From: Pseudopyrenochaeta lycopersici
Lineage: Eukaryota; Ascomycota; Dothideomycetes; Pleosporales; Pseudopyrenochaetaceae
Direction of reading: 5' to 3'
DNA length: 64,000 nt
Assembly: GCA_003313425.1 (NCBI GenBank)
Contig: NHZP01000001.1
Span: 2,232,001-2,296,000, forward strand
A program made the translations under genes and the position numbers. Each line of letters begins with the position of its first letter. Within the stretch, counting starts at the first letter, position 1. Shown here in pieces: positions 1-10,112 of this stretch. The notes under the pieces are model-generated. The model was not told the origin of the DNA. It did no database searches and saw only the letters and a program-made list of their open reading frames with translations.

Positions 1-159
1 TCACATTAGATTGGTTGGATGTTTCGTAGCGGGAGAAGGGTGATAGTTTACGTTCGACGATGCTTTTCGAGTTATTATGATTCAAACTCACCATAACTTA
101 CATAAACCTGGCATCCAGCTCTCACCAGACCAACTCTATTGTCAGCGATACTCCCAGTT

Positions 160-866
160 ATGAAAGCAACTACTGAGATAGCGACATACCCCATTGCTCC
201 TGGAGGCTCGCTAACCAACCCAGCGAATGCATTCTACATTGCTGGCAAGAAGTGTTTTGATGTCGTGAGCATGCAGCCAGGGTTCCAAGAATACCATCTT
301 GGAACTCAAATCGACAATAAAAATATCCTAGAAGCAGTGATCAGTATGTATATACGGATTAGACTACCTTTACCTTGCTCATAGTTGACACAGGCTGGGA
401 TAACGTCGAAGCGCACCACGAATGGAGGGCGAGGCCAGAACATGATCCCACGAAAGAATCATTCGCGCCATTTTTTGAAGGTGGGGGTGCTATGTACCAT
501 GTCAACTTTGAACCCTATGAAGAGTCGATATTGGCCTTCACTGCACCTATTACACGCATCGCACGATTCCATTTCGACGGCCTGGCGCCCGCAACAGCGA
601 TGACAGACTTCTTGAACATTCATCGGCTACTAAAAAAAGCACGACCTTTGGGATTGCTTGGCTATGCTGCTGGTATGTCCCATGAAGATATCGATTTCGA
701 GCACTGCTAGGGCAAAGTTGGAGTCATTGTTGCTGGATGGAAGAGTTTAGAGCACCACAAGGAGTATCTAAATATTACGGCTCACGAGGAGAAGTTTCTG
801 TGTAAATCAGCCAAGAAAGTGGATCTCTACTATGTAAAGTTTGATATGAGAGGGTATTCTCAGTAA
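160..866 (+). pseudogene. ABM-like (dimeric alpha/beta barrel) protein, broken by one in-frame stop
   Basis: Two exons, 160-343 and 385-866, join in frame across a 41-bp intron (GTATGT donor, ATAG acceptor). The translation resembles the dimeric alpha/beta-barrel proteins related to antibiotic biosynthesis monooxygenases, with repeated aromatic and His-rich segments. I infer the family from general appearance only. An in-frame TAG at 708-710 follows the codons for Glu-His-Cys. Beyond it the same frame stays open and protein-like for another 51 codons to a TAA at 864-866, so the stop looks like a recent nonsense change; CAG to TAG would be a single C-to-T transition. I chose the ATG at 160 as the first ATG in frame. 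It may be an allele of a working gene, a young pseudogene, or expressed as a shorter protein. Confidence 0.55.
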
Positions 867-988
867 GGCCCCAAATAGAGAAAATAGTCTTATACGCCGC
901 TCAACGCCTTGCTAGTGTCCCAAGAGTATAAGATGTGGAGATACGCAAAAGCAATAACAGTCGAAAGAACCATACGAGAAAAATCAAT

Positions 989-2075
989 TCAAACCACGTC
1001 ATTAGTCTCGCGGTTTCCGTTTTTGACGAGTGGTATGTTCTCAAAACCGTTCGTCTCCCAGAAAGGCGTTTCCTTCTTCCTGCTTCCTCTGGTCAGAGCT
1101 GCTGTGAGTCCGCAAGGATCGATGAAGGTCATAAACCACGGCATTTCATCCTTCCATCCAGGACCTCTCAGTTCTGTTCGGCCATCCTGCGCCAGGTAGA
1201 CGTGATAGTCCTCTGGTAGGTAGCGGCGGGGATGACGGAAGTTCCAAAGTACCGTGTTGATGAGCATGAGACTCGCTTCGAAGACCCAAAAGAACCATTC
1301 ATATCTAACAATAGGCGATAGCGACTTTGGGTTCCAGTCAGGGCCTGGATTAAGAGGGGCCCGACTGACACCGAAGTGCTCAATGATGCGATAGACGGTG
1401 CGGACAAGAATCAGAGCCATACTGATATACATAGTCAATAGCGGGCCTTGAACCTTTCGAGATGTTATGCCACTCTTGATACATCTCCGGTGGAATAGGC
1501 CTGCGATGAGGCAGAAAACTGTGATGACTCCAACTTGGATAATAAGCGATGCTTTCATCAAGCCATGCCCAAGATTCACGTACTTCTCGTCGACCTTAGG
1601 GTTGGCGAGATACGAGACGCCAAGCGCATTCATGACTTCAACGATGACGGATATGGTACCGAAGGTGGTCAGAGTACGGCCTGGGTGAAGAGGCGAGAAA
1701 TATGGGACGTAGTATAGGATACGTCCAAGGACATGGTAGTTCGCCAACTCTAGGACTGGACTGTGAGAAGTAAGCATTTGCGTTTGCGCCTAGAGCGAGG
1801 AACACATACGGTGCGCAGTAAATGAAGATTGTACTAGCAATGTATGTGTTGATATTGTCATAATTGAATGCGTCGTAAGAGCGAATTGCAAAACCAACTG
1901 TGAAGAGCAAGGCGCAGAATGGATGGAGTCCAGTAACTTTCCAGGCCTTGTAGTGAATACATTGCCAAGTATGGGCGATAGTTGCAATAAGAAACCCTGC
2001 AGTAAACATGGGAGGAGCCCATTTGATGGGCGCGTAGAAGTAAACGCTTCCGGGGACTGGTTCACCGTTCGTCAT
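989..2075 (-). CDS. RTA1-like seven-transmembrane protein
   Basis: Exons 2075-1810 and 1760-989 are joined across a 49-bp intron (GTATGT donor, CTTAC branch, CACAG acceptor), giving 345 residues. The spliced protein has about seven hydrophobic segments. Around the junction it reads CAPPVLELANYHVLGR, the kind of Leu-Gly-Arg loop found in the fungal RTA1 family (lipid-translocating exporters linked to resistance to toxic compounds). Later segments include HPGRTL, YEWFFWVFE and a C-terminal loop NFRHPRRYLP that are also typical of RTA1 proteins. It should be in the plasma or another internal membrane; the substrate is unknown. It is transcribed away from the Zn2Cys6 gene at 3221, with a 1.1 kb shared upstream region, so regulation by that factor is possible but only inferred. 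Confidence 0.88.
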
Positions 2076-3220
2076 TGCAAGGGAGGTAGTAAGTTGTTAC
2101 CGTTGCTGCTGATGGCAAAGTTGTGAGACAACCTCCATCTTTATAAGTTGTATGTATTTCGGCAATCTTTAATCGATCATGTTGTTTCTCAAAGCGGTGA
2201 TAGGGAGACATAGACCTTACGCTAGGCCCTAAATGAGCTATTGTCTGGCCAAGGAACGCAATGTCCAAGCCTCTTCCCCTGTGGGTGTTGAGACTTGATT
2301 GGCAAGGCTATGTAGGTTAATGTGAGCCTCTAAAAGCACCAGCAATGGGTTGGAAACAAATTTGATTGTATTACTCGGCCACACTTGTCGTTGGTGCTTG
2401 TACACCTAAGAGGCAACAGTGGCGCGTGCAATCTGTTCCCAGAAATCCTCACTTGCCCAATCGGCCCGAAGTATCCTGGACTCCCGAAAAGCAATTTGCT
2501 TTATTTGCAAATTGGTAATTGCCCCATCATATGCATCTTTCAATTATGAAAGCCACTAGACAGAACTGCAAAGAGTGGTGGCAACAGAGTATGAGAGTCA
2601 GCGGTGACATCATTGTCTTGGCTTAACCACTCACAGCCCCAACTACAGTCCAACACGGCTTACTGCATTTTCCTTAGGGAATGCGTCGCTTCACCCCGCA
2701 GCGTGCTTAAAGCTGCCTAGTCGAAGATGCTATTCAAGATTATCCCCACTAAGCGCCCTCATTGATATTTGATACCGTATATCCAGGCAATCGAGTAAAA
2801 TTTCAGAAGTGAAGTCGGACGTATGATTCAACGACCAGCTGTCGCACAAGTTGATGCGCACGAGCTCAACCAGTAGTCATCCGCGCTCCGGGGGAAGAAC
2901 ATCAAAATAGAAGGATATTCTTGTTCGGTACCGCCGATGAAGGCGAGTTCAAGGCCCACGTCATTTACCCGATCTCACCAATACTATTACGAATTCGGAA
3001 ACAAAGAAGGCCAAGACTTTACGACAAGCTAAGCACAGCCAGTTAGTCGGTGAAGCTTCACAGCCATTTGCAATCACAGGCACCAAGGTCATACAACCCT
3101 CCACGGCAATAAAGATGCACAAGCGTTCGTTTCTGCTGCATAGTTTCCAGCCCGGTATCGACCGTTCTACTATCCAGAAACACCCCGCGGTTGAACCTAA
3201 TTAAGCCTTCCGGGAAAAGG
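2076..3220. other. Intergenic region between divergent RTA1-like and Zn2Cys6 genes
   Basis: About 1.1 kb with no credible coding exon. It must hold the promoters of both flanking genes. I see no tRNA, repeat or clear palindrome. Confidence 0.6.
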
Positions 3221-5189
3221 ATGAAGACATCCGAAAAGGGAGAAAAGAAAGCAACACGCCAATGTTGGGAGTGCCTTAAACGGCGGCTGGTGTGCGACCA
3301 TACGCTACCCCACTGTAAAAAGTGCCAAAAGGCTGGCAAGGAATGTCCCGGGTATGATGAGCAAAAGCCGCTGCAGTGGGTCGAGACGGGAAAGGTGACT
3401 TCCAGGCGGAGGAAGAAGGATACTTCACCCAAGATCTATGTTGCCCCGGCGGCCCAAAAGGAACCAGTCTGTGCGGACGCAGATGCTTCTTTAGCATTGT
3501 CGGCAACATTGACCAGTACGGAACTTTCTCTTGAGTCGATCGACTTTCAAGAAGTCTTCACGGCTTGGCCAGCAGACAACGAAGCGCACTGGGAGCCCTT
3601 GGCAGAAATTCAACATGAGAAAGTACTTCAAGACCTGGTGTTGAAGCATGTCGAGGAAGCAAAAGAGGCCGATCGGATACTCCGGATCGGAGGGACAGCG
3701 AAAATTGAAGAGGTGGTCTTCAAGGGAATGTATGAGGAGGCCGCCAAGATGTTGCGATCGGGGAGAGAGCCACTCAAAAGACTAGAACGCCTTCTTTGGC
3801 TCATTCATGGACAAGATCTACCAGCGTATGACTACCTCTTCAATGAGACATCTGAGGTTGTGCAGGCGGTAAATTACTGTGAGTTCCTCTGGCTCTCCAT
3901 CCACTAATCGAGCGAGTATTGATTGAGTTAGATAACCTGCGCATCCACCCAGAGGTAATCGCATCAGGAGAACTAGCGCCTAACCCTGCGGTGGTGATTT
4001 TCCCTTTGCATGTGTTGCATCTACTTCCGCCTACCGTGCATCATACCTTGGTTTGCTTGGCACTCAACCATTTCATCCATAGGCTTCCGGATGGTGCGCA
4101 ACGGGCACTCGTGGTCAGGAATCGATCGAAGGTCTATTACCATCGCGGTGCTGCTATTCGTTCTTTAAGCCACTATGTGGGTAAAGACAAAACGAGATGC
4201 AGTGACCTTACAATTGCAAGTATCGTGATGTTCATGAGCATGGAGGTAAGTGAAGCAGCTCCAATTTTTCTAGCCTCAAACGAGAAATTGTATGCTGACT
4301 CTAATTGATAGCTCCAGAACCCAGCGTTCGCGGATTGGCGAGCCCATGCCAGTGGTATGCAGCGAGTGCTCGATATGCGTGGTGGTCTTAAGACCTTGAG
4401 ACTGGAGGCACCATACTTGGCCCCTTCGTTGATTGTCTACATCCTGTGAGCTTCCAATTACCCTACAATCCTGAGTTAGGCTGAGCTAATCGGGTTGATA
4501 GCATCGTTTCATTAGCGAACACATGCAGCCCATCGTGGGATCAGATTGAAATCAGCAAAGATTCTGATAACACCATTGATGACATAACCGAGATGTACAG
4601 CCTCATGTTCCCCTATACTTTATGTCCACCTGAGCTCTTCTTCGACATGCTGCGGACGAACCGATTACGACACAAAGCATCGACAGGATTGCTGCTGTGC
4701 GAGATGGATCCGGACCATGCGTTGGAGGCTCACGATCTGCTCGCTCGCATCGAATCGTTCAATACAGAAGACTGGGCGCAACCTGGAATGTTCTACGATG
4801 AGTGGATGCTTGTGGGAACGATGTATCAATCCGCAGCAGCAATTTACTGCACAATGTCCTTGCAGTCACTCACTTTGCTCCCGCATACGCTTGAGATGAA
4901 TGCAATGCGAGCAGTCCATGGCGACCGCCTCCTAGAGAGCCTGAGAGTAGCATTGAGTTCACCTAGAGTCACGAAGTTTATTGTATGGCCTCTTGTGGTA
5001 GCAGGAGTAGAGTCTATGTACCGCAGCGAAGGTACAAGGAATTGGATCGAAGCAACGCTGGCTGATCTCAGTCGCCTGCTAGGAACAAGCAGTCCGCTCA
5101 AAGCGCGAGCAGTATTAAGGAGATACTGGAAAAAAGGGGAACCGGGCTGGGATGAATGTTTCGATCGTCCGTACGTGTTTATCATCTAA
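3221..5189 (+). CDS. Zn2Cys6 transcription factor with fungal-specific (acriflavine-sensitivity type) regulatory domain
   Basis: Four exons: 3221 to about 3878, about 3917-4245, 4312-4445 and 4502-5189, giving about 600 residues. The N-terminus has a complete binuclear zinc cluster, with Cys at residues 15, 18, 25, 32, 35 and 42 and basic residues between. The rest is mostly helical, with segments such as FMSMEV, MRGGLKTL and DLLARIESF typical of the Fungal_trans_2 class. The second and third introns are clear (GTAAGT...GATAG and GTGAGC...GATAG). The first is ambiguous: 3879-3916 (38 bp) or 3869-3912 (44 bp); both keep the frame. The start is the first ATG upstream of the finger. The divergent neighbour is the RTA1-like membrane gene, a common regulator-transporter arrangement, so a role in stress or efflux control is plausible but unproven. 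Confidence 0.88.
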
Positions 5190-6023
5190 TCGATACCTCA
5201 AAACTGAAGAATGCAGAGAAGCGACGATAGCCGCAACAAACCTTTGCTAGGTCGACGGGCCATATTGAGCCCCTGACATCACATGACATAGTTGACGCAC
5301 TTCAACATGTTTTTCAGATATTGCATCCTCGAAGCCCTGGGAAGCACATGGCGCGTAGACGCTTCCTAGATGAGTGCGGTTCACCGGACTATCGGCGAGG
5401 ATGCGACGGAAGGATGCACATCCCAGATATTACCCGCAATGAGACACTACAATATCGGCATCTTGTTTCGGACTCACCAATCACCTGATATGCGCTCAGC
5501 CGAGCCCGCTGTGCGTAAGGTGACATGTACGTCTGTGGGGGGGACCCGAGTCGGAATAGTCCGAAACCCCGCCTGTTAATATCTTGCTTACCCAGCGCCA
5601 ACATCCTTCCTACACCAAATTATCTCACGATACTTTACGGATTCCTACCGGCTGGACCGGCATGCATCAATGTGTCTTCGGATGGTTACGTTTGGCGTTG
5701 GTAGGGAGCAAGGGAGTGGAGCAGTGAGATATTGTGCGTGATTGATGTCGCAAGCAGAGTACGCTTATGTACAATCAACCATGGAAAGAGGAAATAGGCA
5801 ACGGGCTCTCCGTATCTGCAATGCGGCACTGGGACGGCTATAGTGGCGACAGGAGTTTGTTCAGTTAAGCGGAGAGTCATCGCAGTGAGAGAATGTGTAT
5901 AAATACTCGTCTCAAGCACACCATTTGTATCACCATCAGTACCATCAACACTAAAAACATATCCATTAGAAAGAATAGACTTGAAAATCTCTATCAAACC
6001 ACTATCAGTTGTTCTTCGAAATC
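5190..6023. other. Intergenic region upstream of the knottin-like gene
   Basis: About 830 bp with no supported exon. The last 150 bp serve as promoter and leader of the secreted peptide gene, including a TATA box. Confidence 0.55.
5898..5905 (+). promoter_or_regulatory. TATA box of the knottin-like gene
   Basis: TATAAATA lies 119 bp upstream of the ATG at 6024, followed by an A/C-rich leader. A strong TATA box fits a highly inducible small secreted protein gene. Confidence 0.5.
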
Positions 6024-6291
6024 ATGAAGTTTACCATCATCCTCACCACTCTGATTGCCGCCGCTATCGCCGCACCGGTCGCTGAAACCCAATCCGAGGC
6101 CCAACCTGCGCTCGTTATGGTCGAGAAGAGGTGTCTTCCGAATGGCGGTATGTTCAATCATAGGCTCTGCAGTTGATGGGGAGTTTGACTGACGCTTCAT
6201 AGCCGACTGCATTCGCACTCCGAATGACTGCTGCAGCAAATCTTGTTTCATGGATAAAGGCAGAGCCACTTATCGCTGTGCTCCGTGGTAG
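6024..6291 (+). CDS. Small secreted cysteine-knot (knottin-like) peptide precursor
   Basis: Exons 6024-6147 and 6203-6291 flank a 55-bp intron (GTATGT donor, TTCATAG acceptor) and encode 70 residues. Residues 1-17 form a clear signal peptide (basic Lys, hydrophobic core, Ala-rich end). A pro-region of about 19 residues ends in Lys-Arg at 35-36, a Kex2-type site immediately before the first Cys. The mature part (34 residues) has six Cys at 37, 44, 51, 52, 56 and 67, spaced C-x6-C-x6-CC-x3-C-x10-C. This is the classic inhibitor cystine knot spacing seen in knottins from plants, fungi and animals. The target is unknown: an effector, antimicrobial or channel-acting peptide are all possible. I assign structure only from the spacing. 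The gene is too small for ordinary ORF calling. Confidence 0.82.
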
Positions 6292-6699
6292 TGGATTGAT
6301 AGTGAATTGAGGAGAGACTAGGGCCTGGGTTGGACGCCATAAGTATCCGTGTTCGAGGAATCATGAACAAAGATCCAGGATATTCATCTACTGGTGTGGA
6401 GTGTAGAAAATCTGAGCAAGTTGGTTAATTTACCGCATAACCAGCCGTGTTGAATGTTTTCTTTCAGGCGAAGGTCTGCCCTATTCTGCTTGAATATGTG
6501 ACATGCCGTACCGATACTATACAAGGAGTAGACGTCATCCTGCCCTAGAATGCCCAATGATCGAACGCCGAGCCATGCTACTAAACTTCTTACACCCTCT
6601 TTCTGTACACACATGTTACATTGCTGCTTGTCATGTCTCATGTCTAATTTGGTCGTCTGCCACGACCCACAGCAATCCCCGCATCATGCGCAACACAGC
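6292..6699. other. Short convergent intergenic region
   Basis: About 400 bp between the 3' ends of the knottin-like gene and PET191. No exon or RNA gene is evident; it holds two 3' untranslated regions. Confidence 0.5.
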
Positions 6700-7138
6700 T
6701 CATCGCTCCAGACCCTTGTTGTCTGGATCTTCATCTCCCTTTGTCTCTTTGACATCTTTGTACGGTCTGCCAGCATACAACATGTAGCCTTTCTCTTCAA
6801 TTGTGCCTGCTTTCTCATCTGCCTCTGCCCGTCCTTGGCCAAAGGCGCCCGTCTCCATTTGTCCTTGTACGGCGATTGGGCGATTGCCGCGGAACCGTTT
6901 TCGCATATCGATCATGCCTTTCTTGCACTCGGCGTAGCCTTTCTGCAGCTGCTGGCATTGTGTGGGCAGTGTGTATTTGAGGGGCGGTCGTAAGCAGTCA
7001 CCGGGCGAGTTGCGTTCGACCATTATACAGTCGCTATTTTGGAGGCAGAAAGCCAAGGCGGCCCCTACGTTCAATTAGGTCCCGGAAATTCATTCCACGT
7101 GTTTAGGACGTACGTATGTCTTTACATGATTGAGGCAT
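6700..7138 (-). CDS. PET191: Cytochrome c oxidase assembly protein PET191 (COA5 family)
   Basis: A 25-nt first exon (7138-7114) joins exon 2 (7064-6700) across a 49-bp intron (GTACGT donor, ACGTAG acceptor), giving 129 residues. The spliced N-terminus reads MPQSCKDIRAAL, matching the family start. The twin CX9C pattern of imported intermembrane-space proteins is complete: CX9C from Cys5 to Cys15, and a second CX9C (CQQLQKGYAEC), with the highly conserved KKGMIDMRKRFRG segment after it. The first Cys of the pair lies in the tiny first exon. PET191 is needed to assemble respiratory complex IV and is thought to be oxidised by the Mia40 route. The C-terminal tail is somewhat longer than in yeast. 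It shares a 350-bp divergent promoter with the lipase gene. Confidence 0.95.
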
Positions 7139-7491
7139 CTTGAATATGCAGTTGAGGTTTCCTGCATGGGCGATGTGGAGTGATGGCGTCGCAAAAGTAT
7201 GTCGGCGGTCCTGACGCGCTGAACGCCGACGCTAGGAGAACGCAATCACATGTCAAGGGACCGTTTCCGGTAACGTCATTTCTCTCCAAACGGTGAGCGA
7301 CATCATGACCTCGCTATCGCTTCTCGAATTTCGCTACTGCAGCCAAAATTATGGTCATTGGAGGGATGATTGACCTATAGCCTCACTTAACCCCGCCTTG
7401 ATCACCCTTCTCTCGGCTGCGTATACACCAACACGCCTCGTCCTAGACATTGTCCAAGGAGCTACGGCATACAACACACGATACACGCAAA
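7139..7491. promoter_or_regulatory. Shared divergent promoter of PET191 and the TGL1-like lipase gene
   Basis: The two start codons are 353 bp apart and point away from each other. The region contains no coding sequence. Confidence 0.5.
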
Positions 7492-9597
7492 ATGGCGCTC
7501 CATATTCCTTTCCTTTCGCGTCTCCATCTCCGCGAATACTTCGCCCTCGTCCTCTCCATTATTCTGATCATACTCGAGTCCTTCATCGCCGTCATAACTC
7601 TCGCCCTGCCCACGCCCATCATCAATTTCTGCTATCGCCTGACGCGTCGTTTGTTCAACCACCTATCCTCTCCCTCGTCGAAGCGCTCGCGCCAGAAGAA
7701 GAAAGGAGTATGGAGCTCTATCGCCAATGCCTCTGACTTCACAGAGCTGTGCGAGCTGTATGGATACTATTGCGAGGAGCATATCGTGCAGACAGGCGAT
7801 GGGTATCTACTAGGGTTGCATAGACTGGGCTGGCGACAGGGAGAAGAAGACGTACGAGTGAATGCAGGAGATAAGGGCAAGGGCATTAAGAAGAAAGTTG
7901 TGTATTTGCACCATGGCCTGATGATGAATAGCGACGTCTGGGTGTGCCTCACAGAGCGGGAACGCTGTTTGCCATTCGAACTCGTGGAGAGGGGATACGA
8001 CGTTTGGCTCGGTAATAACCGCGGCAACAAGTATTCGAAAAAGAGCGTACATACTACACCCACGGCAAGCAGCTTTTGGAACTTCAGCATGGATCAATTC
8101 GCTTTCCATGATATTCCAGACTCGATTGCTTATATCCTGGAGACTACACATCAGCCCAGTTTGTCGTATATTGGATTTTCACAGGGAACGGCGCAGGCTT
8201 TCGCGACCTTGTCGATTCATCCTACGTTGAATGAGAAGGTGGATGTGTTCATCGCACTGGCTCCGGCTATGTCGCCAAAGGGCATCGCTTCTGCTATCGT
8301 TGATTCATTCGTCAAAGCGTCTCCCGATGTGTTGTACTTGGCCTTCGGCCGCAAAGCTATCCTTGCTTCAGCGACCATGTGGCAGTCAATTCTATATCCT
8401 CCGATATTCGTTCGCCTGATCGATACTTCGCTTCGCTTCCTTTTTGGCTGGACCGCTGTCAACATTTCACCGCATCAAAAACTTGCAGCATACCCACATC
8501 TCTACTCGTACACGTCTACGAAGAGTGTTGTTCATTGGTTCCAAATCATCCGCAATGGCGTATTCCAAATGTACGATGATGAAGCACCCAGTCCTCTTTC
8601 GAATCGATCAAAGTACTACAAGGTCGCTAAATTTCCGACAAAGAATATCAAAACACCTATTGTGCTCGTTTACGGCGGCTCGGACAGCCTTGTCGACATC
8701 AAAGTGATGTTGAGGGAGTTACCTCGCCATACAGTTGCCAAGGAAATACCTCATTATGAGCACTTAGACTTTCTCTGGGCACAATCAGTTGACAAACTTG
8801 TTTTCCCACATGTATTCGAAGCTTTGGACGAATTCGCTGGTACCGAGAATGGGGCTTTGGAAGGCCAGAAGGAGAAGCGTTGGCGGTCACCAGGCCGATA
8901 CCGAGGTCTTCTGCCCGGGTCTGGTGCACTTCCTGGGCCAGAGGGCGATGATGCGGGCGATGAAAGCGCATCAAGTCCAGTAGCATTACGATCCAGAAAG
9001 TTCTCGCAAAACACACGTAGGCCACTATCCATTGATGGTGCAGCAGATTTCGAGCGCCCAGTGCAACAATCCAGTCCTGTATCGGCCTCGAAGATCCCAC
9101 ATTTAGCCAGCTACAAGTCCCGTACGGAAGGCAAACCTTCGCCCGCCCGGAGTAAGGTGATGTCTCCACCACCTACCTTCAGGGTTTCAACAAATCCAGT
9201 CGACTCCCCAGCCGCCTCACTAGACGCATCACAAATCACCATCCAGACTTCTACCTCAAGACCAGAAGGCTGGTGGTCCTCCGACGAAGTCGCTGGCACC
9301 GAGAAATCACAACCGTCTACGCCCAGCCGCGTGAACAAGAGTCCTAGGCGGGCGAGCTTTGATAGCCATACAAGCGTGAATTCATTGACAGGGAAATTCG
9401 GTGAGAAGGGGATCAGACTTGGGGTGGGCAAGGCGATCAGTGCCTTAACGGATGTTGAGAGCTATGGTGCGGGGACTGGGAGTGGGAAAGATGGAGAGAC
9501 TTTGCTGATGGGAACCGCAGATGATAAACAGAAAAGAAAGACCGTTGACAAGAAGAAGCAGAAGAAGAGAGTCTCTGGGCTACCTGTTGCCACCTAA
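7492..9597 (+). CDS. Alpha/beta-hydrolase lipase, steryl ester hydrolase (TGL1/YEH) type
   Basis: A single exon of 701 residues from the first ATG. An N-terminal hydrophobic anchor (about residues 13-43) is followed by the acid-lipase fold. It starts with a partial lid domain (ELYGYYCEEHIVQTGDGYLL) and the oxyanion region HHGLMMNSDVW. The nucleophile elbow GFSQG holds Ser230; Asp398 is in GGSDSLVD and His424 in HYEHLDFLW, which completes the triad. Motifs such as DVWLGNNRGNKYS are typical of yeast Tgl1/Yeh steryl ester hydrolases and lysosomal acid lipases. After about residue 450 the protein is low-complexity Ser/Pro/Lys-rich, likely a regulatory tail. It probably acts on lipid droplets or ER membranes to free sterols from stored esters; the substrate is inferred. 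Confidence 0.9.
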   Translation: MALHIPFLSRLHLREYFALVLSIILIILESFIAVITLALPTPIINFCYRLTRRLFNHLSSPSSKRSRQKKKGVWSSIANASDFTELCELYGYYCEEHIVQTGDGYLLGLHRLGWRQGEEDVRVNAGDKGKGIKKKVVYLHHGLMMNSDVWVCLTERERCLPFELVERGYDVWLGNNRGNKYSKKSVHTTPTASSFWNFSMDQFAFHDIPDSIAYILETTHQPSLSYIGFSQGTAQAFATLSIHPTLNEKVDVFIALAPAMSPKGIASAIVDSFVKASPDVLYLAFGRKAILASATMWQSILYPPIFVRLIDTSLRFLFGWTAVNISPHQKLAAYPHLYSYTSTKSVVHWFQIIRNGVFQMYDDEAPSPLSNRSKYYKVAKFPTKNIKTPIVLVYGGSDSLVDIKVMLRELPRHTVAKEIPHYEHLDFLWAQSVDKLVFPHVFEALDEFAGTENGALEGQKEKRWRSPGRYRGLLPGSGALPGPEGDDAGDESASSPVALRSRKFSQNTRRPLSIDGAADFERPVQQSSPVSASKIPHLASYKSRTEGKPSPARSKVMSPPPTFRVSTNPVDSPAASLDASQITIQTSTSRPEGWWSSDEVAGTEKSQPSTPSRVNKSPRRASFDSHTSVNSLTGKFGEKGIRLGVGKAISALTDVESYGAGTGSGKDGETLLMGTADDKQKRKTVDKKKQKKRVSGLPVAT

Positions 9598-10112
9598 TCC
9601 CATCCTTGCGTAAAGTCACTTAATTAGAAATGCTGGATGATTTAGACAGATATCAGCACTACTATAACTGATCATTAGAGTTGATATCAAGTCACAAACA
9701 AAATACGATTTCTTTCAACTGCAGATCCTACTCAATCCTTCATATGATGAAGAGGAACCTGAACTAGCTTGTTTAGATTGCCAGATTCTGACAACCCAGC
9801 TTTGGAAGCTAATTCTGCTTCTTCTCAGCTCTATGCATACAAACGCTATGGCTTTGTAAAATCAAGATACACATATTCTCTATGCAATGGTGATCTATCT
9901 TCTGGAACCACTTACACACAGATGCAGCCATCGCAAAAGCACAAGAAAACGGCACACACGACACCTTCCAATACAGTGCTGAAGACAGCTATTTGCTAGT
10001 TTGTTCAAGCAGCAAAGCGAAGTGTTACCTGATGTCCCCGCTTCAAGAATGGCTCCCTGCGCTACTAGGCCAACTGCACATTAGTTTTCACCTACATCAT
10101 CCTGACCCAGCT
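9598..10112. other. Convergent intergenic region
   Basis: About 510 bp between convergent genes. Only 3' untranslated sequence is expected; no other feature is seen. Confidence 0.5.
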
